In this document: piece by piece, positions 43,419 through 49,368 of the stretch | Numbering within the stretch: the first letter of the stretch is position 1 | Layout of the letters: every line of letters starts with the position of its first letter | Origin: Chloroflexota bacterium | GTDB lineage: Bacteria > Chloroflexota > Dehalococcoidia > UBA2979 | Assembly (NCBI GenBank): GCA_016875635.1 | Contig: VGPD01000012.1 | Span: forward strand, 1-49,368 | Direction of reading: 5' to 3' | DNA length: 49,368 nt | Program-made: the position numbers and the translations under genes | The notes under the pieces: generated by a model | Databases searched by the model: none | What the model saw: only the letters and a program-made list of their open reading frames with translations | Told to the model about the DNA's origin: nothing

Positions 43419-44678
43419 ATGGATATTGCAGTCATTGGTGGCGGCGTCAGCGGCCTGGTCGCGGCTTACTTGCTGCGGCGACAACACCACGTCGAGTTGT
43501 TCGAGGAACGGGCGACCGCCGGCGGTCACGCGAACACCGTCACCGTGCGCGACGGTCGCGGCGAGGATCTGGCGCTGGACGTCGGCTTCATCGTCTACAA
43601 CGAGCGCACCTACCGCATCTTCTCACGTCTGTTGCGCGAACTCCGGGTCGAGACCCGGCGGTCCGACATGTCGTTCGGCGTCCGTTCCGAGGATGACGAC
43701 TTTGAATACAGCAGCCGGGGGTGGCGCGGATACCTGGGCAGCTCTCGGAATCTGCTCAATGTGCGCCGTGCCCTGATGGGCCTCGACATGCTGCGCTTCC
43801 AGCGAGATGCGCGCGCCGTCCTCCGTCGTGACGCCCTGCACGAGATGCCTTTCGAGGAGTACCTGCGTCGCGGACGGTACGGTCGCGACTTCCGCGAACG
43901 CATCATCGTGCCACTGATCGCCTCCACGTGGTCGAACGCGCCGGCGGACGTCCTGTCATTCCCCACGAACTACCTGTTCCGCTTCCTTGAGCAGCACGGC
44001 GTGCTCGCGCTCTCCAGCATCCCGGAGTGGCGGTGGATCGCGGGAGGCGCCCGAAGTTACGTCGACGCGATCCTGCGCACGCTCGAGCCTGCGGACGTCC
44101 ACCTCGGCACGGCCGTCGCTGGCGTTACGCGCCAGCGAGGCGGTGCGTGCGTTGCGCTGCCGGACGGCCAGGAACACCACTTTGATGCTGTGGTACTCGC
44201 CTGCCATGCGGACCAGGCGCTGTCGTTGCTCGGCGACGCCACGTCGGAGGAACGGGAGGCGCTCAGCGGGTTCACCTATGCACGGAACCGGGTCGTACTG
44301 CACACGGACGACCGTGTGCTCCCGCGGCGCGAGTCCGCGCGCGCTGCCTGGAACTACCACCGCGTCGATCACGAGGGCTTCCCCGCGACGCTCACGATGA
44401 GCTACGACCTGAACCGGCTGCAGGGATTGTCCGGACAGACGACCTACTGCGTCTCGGTGAACCCGGGCGATCGGATCGACCCGACACATGTGATCGCCTC
44501 GTTCGACTACGCGCATCCCGTCTATTCGCTGCGCACGCTGGATGCGCAGCGGCGCATGCAAGCGCTCCAGGGCCAGCGCCAGACGTACTTCGCGGGCGCG
44601 CACCTCGGTTACGGCTTCCACGAGGACGGCGCGCGCTCCGGCGCGGAGGTCGCCGGGCGGCTGGGTGTGCCCTGGTGA
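43419..44678 (+). CDS. FAD-dependent amine-oxidase-like oxidoreductase
   Basis: A 419-residue flavoprotein with the dinucleotide loop IGGGVSGLVAAYLL at the very start and the FERATAGGHANTV second motif, then VDVGFIVYNERTY, a typical signature of the NAD(P)/FAD proteins found beside cyclopropane-fatty-acid-type enzymes. The C-terminus YFAGAHLGYGFHEDGARSG is the third FAD contact. Probably oxidises a fatty acyl or related lipid group; the exact reaction is unknown. Between the SDR and DUF1365 genes with a 2-base gap and a 1- to 4-base overlap. Confidence 0.86.
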   Translation: MDIAVIGGGVSGLVAAYLLRRQHHVELFEERATAGGHANTVTVRDGRGEDLALDVGFIVYNERTYRIFSRLLRELRVETRRSDMSFGVRSEDDDFEYSSRGWRGYLGSSRNLLNVRRALMGLDMLRFQRDARAVLRRDALHEMPFEEYLRRGRYGRDFRERIIVPLIASTWSNAPADVLSFPTNYLFRFLEQHGVLALSSIPEWRWIAGGARSYVDAILRTLEPADVHLGTAVAGVTRQRGGACVALPDGQEHHFDAVVLACHADQALSLLGDATSEEREALSGFTYARNRVVLHTDDRVLPRRESARAAWNYHRVDHEGFPATLTMSYDLNRLQGLSGQTTYCVSVNPGDRIDPTHVIASFDYAHPVYSLRTLDAQRRMQALQGQRQTYFAGAHLGYGFHEDGARSGAEVAGRLGVPW

Positions 44679-45436
44679 TGGAGGCCCGCGGGAGGCTTAG
44701 CTCGCACCTACTCACGGGCACGGTCCGGCACCGACGCGACCGTGTGACGACCTACGACTTCACGCACCCTGTCTGGTATTTCGCGCTTGATCTCAGCGAG
44801 CGGGACGATGTGGATCGTCGTCTCCCCCTGCTCTCCTTCAACCGCCCCAATCTGCTGGAATTGCGCGATGCCGACCACCTCGAGGGGCTGCGCGGGGGCC
44901 TGCGCGGCTCGGTTGCCCTCCGTCTGCGCTCGCACGATCTCGATCCCGCGCGGATGCGCGTCACCATGATCACGCACCCGCGTGTCCTCGGGTATGTGTT
45001 CAACCCGGTGTCGTTCTACCTCTGCCACGACGAGGCCGACGTGCTCCGCCTGGTGCTGGCCGAGGTGCACAACACGCACGGCGGCCGGGAGGTGTACGAC
45101 TTCCTGCCCGGGGGCAGCGGGGGACCGGTCTTCAGGAGCGTCCAGCAGAAGCGGATGTACGTTTCACCCTTCATCGCACCGGACGCAACCTACGAACTTC
45201 TCGTCTGGGAGGACGCCGAGCAGATCTCGATCACCATCCGCGAGGACGAGGGTGACGAGCGGGCCCTGTTCGCCCGCCTGCAGATGACACGGGTGCCGCT
45301 GTCCAACGGCACCCTGCTGCGGATGATGGCACGCGACCCGCTCGTACCGATGAAAACCTCGGCGCTGATCTTCTGGCACGTCATCCGCCTCTGGTGGCGT
45401 GGTGTGCCGTGGAGGCGATACCGGGACTCCCCCTGA
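44678..45436 (+). CDS. DUF1365-family protein
   Basis: A 252-residue DUF1365 protein: HPVWYFALDL near residue 30, PRVLGYVFNPVSFYLCH near residue 110, EVHNTHGGREVY, and QQKRMYVSPFIAPDATY are its characteristic blocks. Function not settled; the family nearly always follows the FAD oxidoreductase in lipid-modification clusters. ATG shares one base with the preceding TGA (a GTG three bases earlier is also possible). The Cfa-like methyltransferase that usually comes next is absent here. Confidence 0.84.
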   Translation: MEARGRLSSHLLTGTVRHRRDRVTTYDFTHPVWYFALDLSERDDVDRRLPLLSFNRPNLLELRDADHLEGLRGGLRGSVALRLRSHDLDPARMRVTMITHPRVLGYVFNPVSFYLCHDEADVLRLVLAEVHNTHGGREVYDFLPGGSGGPVFRSVQQKRMYVSPFIAPDATYELLVWEDAEQISITIREDEGDERALFARLQMTRVPLSNGTLLRMMARDPLVPMKTSALIFWHVIRLWWRGVPWRRYRDSP

Positions 45437-45490
45437 AGGCTGGACGCCGTTTCGGTCCGTATGCCGAGCGGCTCGTGTCGTCCCCGGCCC

Positions 45491-45523
45491 CCCTACGGCC
45501 TCGCCCACGCCAGCCGCTCGTCC
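45491..45523. repeat. 33-base repeat (intact copy at GNAT gene end)
   Basis: Partner of 41813-41845, 31 of 33 bases identical, covering the last codons and stop of the GNAT gene. Confidence 0.55.
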
Positions 45524-46521
45524 AGCCGACGCTGCAGCGTTACCTCCACCGGCACGAACCCGTGTCCGCGCCAGAACGGCCCGCCCGAGGGGTTCGGCGT
45601 CGCGTAGTGCAGCGTCACGTTTGGGTGGCCCGCCTCTCGCGCCCAGTCGAGGGTGTGGGCGAGCAGCGTCGTCCCCACGCCTGAGCCGCGTGCCTCGGGG
45701 GCGGTGATGCCCTCGTACAGGTAGATCGAGCCATCGGGCTGCGTGAACGTCGAGCCCCAGCCCTCCGTCTGCGCGACCATCAGGTGGAGCGCGACGGCGA
45801 TGCCGTCGCGGCGGGCGAGGAAGATCCCGTTCGACTCGTCCGCGAGCGCGCCCGCGGTGAACGACTCGATCGCGGCGGAGGCCTGGCGCTCCATGTACGG
45901 CCAGAGGATCGGGGCGGCGCGGTGGAAGCGTGCGCTCTCCTCTTGGAAGCGCAGCACCTCGGCTCGCTCCGCGGGCGTCGCGCGCTGCACCTCGATATCC
46001 GTCGCAGCCTGCTGCCCGGGCACCGGCGTGCTCTCGCGCGCGCAGAACGTGTACAGCGACCCGAACCCGAGGTGGAACCACGCCTCGACGGTCGCCGGCG
46101 TGCCCAGCGGCATCCAGATCCGGTGCTCGAAGTACCCCGCGTCCACCCAGCGCTCGCCGAGGTAGGCGTACATCGCCGCGTACACCGCCTCGACATCCTC
46201 GCCGGGGGCGACGCCGTGGCCGGACACAGGCATGCTCGCCTCCATCGGCGGCGAGTACTGCGCCCCGAACGACTCGAGGGCCACGTGACGCCGATGCCCG
46301 AGGAGGAACCCAGCGAGCCGCCCACCGCGTTCCGCGACCACACCGTCGCACCGCGGCTCGGCGAGGTGGCTGAACAGCAGATCCGTGCATGCCGCGGGCT
46401 CGGCGAACCGCTCGTTCAGCAGCGGCAGCGAGACACGCTCCTCGTGCCGTCGCTCGGCGAGCAACGCCGCGAGCGCCGGCACGTCGGCGGAGTCGAGGGG
46501 GCGGAGGGTGAGGGACGGCAT
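45493..46521 (-). CDS. GNAT-family N-acetyltransferase (two-domain)
   Basis: A 342-residue protein built of two GNAT folds. The N-terminal half (residues 1-165) is degenerate; the C-terminal half has the acetyl-CoA loop APEARGSGVGTTLLAHTLDWA near residue 275 and HYATPNPSGGPFWRGHGFVPV. Target unknown. The frame is open upstream over 170 codons, but that is shadow of the MFS gene. The ATG of MPSLTLRPLD is right, with TAACCT seven bases before it. Divergent from the MFS gene, with only 36 bases between the two starts. Confidence 0.85.
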   Translation of the reverse strand: MPSLTLRPLDSADVPALAALLAERRHEERVSLPLLNERFAEPAACTDLLFSHLAEPRCDGVVAERGGRLAGFLLGHRRHVALESFGAQYSPPMEASMPVSGHGVAPGEDVEAVYAAMYAYLGERWVDAGYFEHRIWMPLGTPATVEAWFHLGFGSLYTFCARESTPVPGQQAATDIEVQRATPAERAEVLRFQEESARFHRAAPILWPYMERQASAAIESFTAGALADESNGIFLARRDGIAVALHLMVAQTEGWGSTFTQPDGSIYLYEGITAPEARGSGVGTTLLAHTLDWAREAGHPNVTLHYATPNPSGGPFWRGHGFVPVEVTLQRRLDERLAWARP

Positions 46522-46528
46522 CGAGGCG

Positions 46529-46534
46529 AGGTTA
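46529..46534 (-). promoter_or_regulatory. TANNNT element (TAACCT) of the GNAT gene
   Basis: TAACCT on the minus strand, seven bases before the ATG, in the 36-base divergent gap. Confidence 0.3.
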
Positions 46535-46545
46535 GCGCACCGGCG

Positions 46546-46551
46546 TAGAAT
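46546..46551 (+). promoter_or_regulatory. TANNNT element (TAGAAT) of the MFS gene
   Basis: TAGAAT six bases before the MFS ATG. With the opposite element 12 bases away, two leaderless promoters appear packed back to back. Confidence 0.4.
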
Positions 46552-46557
46552 CCGCGG

Positions 46558-47859
46558 ATGGCAGACACCCGCCGGTCCCGCAACCCCTTCGTCCGCGAGT
46601 TCCCCGCGCTCGCCTCGCGCGACTTCTCGCTCCTCTTCGGGAACTCGATGTTCTCCGCCGCGGCGAACTGGGCGCTGCTTCTCGCCCGAGGCTGGCTCGT
46701 CTTCGACCTCACGAAGTCCTCGTCGGCCGTTGGGCTCGTGACCTTCGCCGGCATGGCCCCGTTCATCTTCGCTGCGCCGGTCTCCGGCGTGCTCGCTGAC
46801 CGGATGGACCGCCGTGCGCTTTCGCTGTGGTCGGGCCTGATCGCCTTCGCCGGCACCGTCGGCCTTGCGATCGTTACGCTCGGCGGCTTCGTCGAGGTCT
46901 GGCACGTCGTCGTCTTCGCCCTCCTCGGCGGCATCGCGCGCGCGGTGCAGACCCCGGCGCAGCAGGCGATGATCCCCGCGCTGGTCGAGAAGGATCAGCT
47001 GCTCTCCGGCATGGCCCTCTCCAGCGTCTCGGTCCATGGCTCACGGCTGGCGGGGCCGCTTGTCGGCGGCATCCTCCTCGAGGTCTGGGGCGCCGGCTCC
47101 GTCTTCGTCCTCTCCGCCGCGCTCTACCTCGGCGGTGCCGTCTGCCTGTGGCGGATGCGCTACCGCAACAGCGCGCCGCCGGGCACCAGCCGTCTCTCGG
47201 TGGCACGTCTGCTCTCCGAGATGGGCGAGGGCGCGCGCTACATCGGGCACGACCGCCGCGTCGGCCTCGTCGTGATGCTCGTCGTGTTCCACTGCGCGCT
47301 CACGATGGCGTTCGACTCGCTGATCCCCGAACTGGCGCACGACCTCGGCGGCGGCGGGCAACTCTACTCCGGGCTGCTCATGGGCCTCGGCGCCGGCGCC
47401 ATCACCGGCACGGTCGGCATCGCGAAGATCCCGAGCCTCGCGCGGCAGGGCAACGCCCTCGCCGTCTGCGGCGCGTTGAGCGGCCTCTCTATGCTCACGC
47501 TCGGCTTCGCGCCGACGCCCGCGCTTGCCATCGCGGGCGCGGTCATCGCCGGCGGCTCCCAGGCGTCGTACATGGCGCTCTCTGCGACCTTCGTCCAGGA
47601 GATGACGCCTGATGTCCTGCGCGGCCGCGTGATGTCGCTCTACGTCATGCTCGCGGCGGGACACATGGCGTTCGTGAACCTCGGCATGGGGGCGCTTGCC
47701 GACATCGTGGGCGTGCGGGTGCTGCTCGTGATCCCAGGGCTGCTGTGGACGGCCGTGTTCGTGGCCGGCGTCTTCGCCCTCGGCGACCTCCGCCAGTTGC
47801 TGCGCAGCGGCACCTTCCGCACCGCGGCCCCGCCGGTGCCCGCTGCCATCCAGGCCTGA
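46558..47859 (+). CDS. Major facilitator superfamily transporter
   Basis: A 433-residue MFS transporter with about twelve membrane helices. Seen: a cytosolic N-terminus ending in FPALASRDFSLLFGNSMFS, the MFS loop SGVLADRMDRRALSL between helices 2 and 3, and RGRVMSLYVMLAAGHMAF in the second half, typical of the enterobactin-exporter-like (MFS_3) group. Probably an exporter; substrate unknown. Possibly linked in control to the divergent acetyltransferase. Confidence 0.87.
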   Translation: MADTRRSRNPFVREFPALASRDFSLLFGNSMFSAAANWALLLARGWLVFDLTKSSSAVGLVTFAGMAPFIFAAPVSGVLADRMDRRALSLWSGLIAFAGTVGLAIVTLGGFVEVWHVVVFALLGGIARAVQTPAQQAMIPALVEKDQLLSGMALSSVSVHGSRLAGPLVGGILLEVWGAGSVFVLSAALYLGGAVCLWRMRYRNSAPPGTSRLSVARLLSEMGEGARYIGHDRRVGLVVMLVVFHCALTMAFDSLIPELAHDLGGGGQLYSGLLMGLGAGAITGTVGIAKIPSLARQGNALAVCGALSGLSMLTLGFAPTPALAIAGAVIAGGSQASYMALSATFVQEMTPDVLRGRVMSLYVMLAAGHMAFVNLGMGALADIVGVRVLLVIPGLLWTAVFVAGVFALGDLRQLLRSGTFRTAAPPVPAAIQA

Positions 47860-47865
47860 CAGTCG

Positions 47866-48210
47866 TTAGCGGGCAACGCGTTGGCCGACACCGAGGGCGT
47901 TCCCCCACGGGTCGCGCATCCCGAAGTCACGCAATCCCCAGGGTTCGGTGGTCAGCGGCGCGGTGATCTCCGCCTCCGCGTCGGCCCGGCACGCCTCGAA
48001 CGCGGCGTCGACATCGGTCACTTCGAGGTAGGCGCTGGCCGGGCTGCCTGAGGTCCCTTCGAGCAGCGCGAGTTCCACGTTCTCCGATCCCAGGATCGCG
48101 AGGCCGTATTCGGGCGCCTCCGTCCGCACCTCGAAGCCCAGTGTGCGCCGGTAGAACGCAACGGCACGCGCGAGATCTCCGACGTGGAAGTTCGGGCGGA
48201 TCGAGATCAC
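47866..48210 (-). CDS. VOC-superfamily protein (glyoxalase/bleomycin-resistance fold)
   Basis: A 114-residue single-chain VOC protein with two beta-alpha-beta-beta-beta units: NFHVGDLARAVAFYRRTLGFEV at the start and AYLEVTDVDAAFEACR in the middle, ending RDPWGNALGVGQ. One metal-ligand position looks like His8; the Glu ligands are less certain. Function unknown. The GTG start overlaps the stop of the reductase gene by four bases (GTGA), so it is the last gene of that operon. Confidence 0.8.
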   Translation of the reverse strand: MISIRPNFHVGDLARAVAFYRRTLGFEVRTEAPEYGLAILGSENVELALLEGTSGSPASAYLEVTDVDAAFEACRADAEAEITAPLTTEPWGLRDFGMRDPWGNALGVGQRVAR

Positions 48211-49172
48211 CGTGGCCCTCGGTCAATCTCGGCGCCTGATCGGGCACGCGTGTTCAGCGCCCGCATCTGCCCTGTCACCAGTGACAGCAGCGGCGTCGCC
48301 ACGCCGAGGGCGGAGGCGCGTCGCAGCGGCTCCTCGAAGATCGCCTCGACCTCCATCGGTTGCCCCTCGACGAAATCGATCATCGTGCTCGGCCGGTAGG
48401 CCGCCATCGCCTCCGTGGCCGCGACCATGTTCCGAGCGGTCGTCGCCCCATCGAGTCGCACAGCGGAGCCGTGCGCGTCGAGGTCTGCGTTGCCGGCCGC
48501 CGCGACCTCGATGATGAGCGCTGTCACTGCCGTCCGGAGCGCCGGGTCGGCGAGGATGCGGTCTGTGGTGATTCCCCCCGCCGTCACTGCCAGTCCGTTG
48601 AAGGGGATGTTCCAGCAGAGTTTCGTCCACCGCCCGGAGAGGAGCGAGGGCGCGCGCGCCGTCTCCACGCGCGCGCGCGCCCACAGTGAGAGCGCGGTGT
48701 CCACCTCGGCCGGGTCGTCCAGCAGATGGCCGATGGTGATCGGGCCGTAGTCGATGTGGTGGACGACGCCAGGATCGCCACGGTTGATGCAGGTGAACGC
48801 CAGTCCGCCGAAGATCCGTCCCGCCCCAAACCATTCCGCGAAACGGTCCTCCAGCCCGAGACCGTTCATCAGCACCAGGATGCGGGTGGACGGTCCGACG
48901 CATGGCGCGACGAGGGCGCGGGCTTGCTCGATTGCCGTCGCCTTCAGCGCGCAGATCACCCAGTCGACGACGCCGATGGTGGACGGGTCTCGGGCGATGT
49001 GGGGGTGCGGCAGGTGGAGGTCGCCGTCTTTGCTGATGATGCGCAGGCCGTGCGCCTGCACGGCTTCGTAGTCGCGGCGCATGAGGAAATGCACCTCGTG
49101 CCCGGCCTCCGCGAGGCGCGCGCCGTAGTAGCAGCCGACCGCGCCGGCGCCGATGACCGCGACGCGGCTCAC
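48207..49172 (-). CDS. Ketopantoate reductase family protein (ApbA/PanE)
   Basis: A 321-residue 2-dehydropantoate 2-reductase-like protein. Seen: the NADP loop VIGAGAVGCYYGARLAEAG at the start, then ALKATAIEQA and VLMNGLGLEDRF with the Asn of the family, and a C-terminal domain with the usual Lys in RWTKLCWNIPFNGL and late Glu in MEVEAIFEEPLRRA. It could make pantoate for CoA, but many ApbA relatives have other substrates, and no panB/panC lies nearby. GTG start inside the stop of the upstream oxidoreductase. Confidence 0.82.
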   Translation of the reverse strand: MSRVAVIGAGAVGCYYGARLAEAGHEVHFLMRRDYEAVQAHGLRIISKDGDLHLPHPHIARDPSTIGVVDWVICALKATAIEQARALVAPCVGPSTRILVLMNGLGLEDRFAEWFGAGRIFGGLAFTCINRGDPGVVHHIDYGPITIGHLLDDPAEVDTALSLWARARVETARAPSLLSGRWTKLCWNIPFNGLAVTAGGITTDRILADPALRTAVTALIIEVAAAGNADLDAHGSAVRLDGATTARNMVAATEAMAAYRPSTMIDFVEGQPMEVEAIFEEPLRRASALGVATPLLSLVTGQMRALNTRARSGAEIDRGPR

Positions 49173-49368
49173 GCGCCCGGCCGGATGCGGATGATCGCCT
49201 TGCCGGCCACGCGCCGCTGCTGGATCGCCACGAGTGCCTCGACGGCATGCTCCAGCGGAAATTCCCGCGAGACGTGCGGGCGCACCCGGTGTCCCGCATA
49301 CCACTGCACCAGTTCGCCCAGCGCGGCGCGGACTTCTTCCGGGCGGTGGCGTCGCGCCTGCCCGAGCG
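49169..49368 (-). CDS. Quinone oxidoreductase-like MDR protein (partial, C-terminus only)
   Basis: Only the last 65 or so residues are in the window. The tail (YAGHRVRPHVSREFPLEHA ... RRVAGKAIIRI) is the standard C-terminus of zinc-independent medium-chain dehydrogenases/quinone oxidoreductases. The stop TGA overlaps the following GTG (GTGA), so it is first in an operon with the ketopantoate-reductase-like and VOC genes as far as can be seen. Confidence 0.78.
   Translation of the reverse strand, partial: LGQARRHRPEEVRAALGELVQWYAGHRVRPHVSREFPLEHAVEALVAIQQRRVAGKAIIRIRPGA

Overview
The window is GC-rich (roughly two thirds G+C by eye) and densely coded on both strands, with many 1-8 base gene overlaps. 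It carries no rRNA, tRNA, CRISPR array or recognisable transposase. The mix of genes (classical menaquinone pathway, glycolate oxidase, Lon-like protease, citrate synthase, acetyl-CoA synthetase, small DUF membrane proteins, tandem esterase/beta-lactamase-like hydrolases) would fit a free-living chemoheterotroph, most likely a high-GC Chloroflexota bacterium. That placement is inference from gene content only. A recurring layout, TANNNT placed 6-8 bases before the start codon, suggests that many first genes are transcribed without a leader.

Left part (1-23.5 kb). A glycolate oxidase operon glcD-glcE-glcF (minus, glcF cut by the window edge) diverges from an SDR plus a CysQ-like phosphatase. 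A tiny Lys/Ala/Pro-rich ORF with hairpins follows. Next are a minus-strand group (Lon-like protease, HAD phosphatase, cupredoxin, methyltransferase), a MmgE/PrpD protein, a PIG3-type quinone oxidoreductase, a small membrane protein, a transglutaminase-like protein, citrate synthase with a DinB protein, a lipoprotein and acetyl-CoA synthetase. A lower-GC two-gene cassette (78-aa protein and a PLD nuclease with a winged-helix-like tail) follows, then a phosphotriesterase-family hydrolase, a degenerate M28 peptidase, a secreted matrixin-type metalloprotease and a DUF983 protein.

Centre (23.6-32.1 kb). menF-menD-menH-menB-menA-menC-menE encode chorismate to demethylmenaquinone in one plus-strand block. 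Only the final methyltransferase (MenG/UbiE) and a dedicated DHNA-CoA thioesterase are not seen. menE ends tail-to-tail with an unrecognised gene, the two sharing a CTAG.

Right part (32.1-49.4 kb). A PHP-MaoC fusion and a second MaoC protein precede a DsbA/FrnE-type thiol oxidoreductase whose first active-site Cys codon is TGA. A suitable stem-loop lies just downstream of that TGA, so this is very probably a selenoprotein. Then come a crotonase, an 0.85-kb lower-GC stretch with one small Cys/His protein, tandem serine hydrolases, a collapsed Nramp transporter gene, RNase D, a remnant of an acetyltransferase gene, and a DUF2177/SDR/FAD-oxidoreductase/DUF1365 lipid-type cluster. The window ends with a GNAT/MFS divergent pair and a minus-strand run: quinone oxidoreductase (partial), ketopantoate reductase family, VOC protein.
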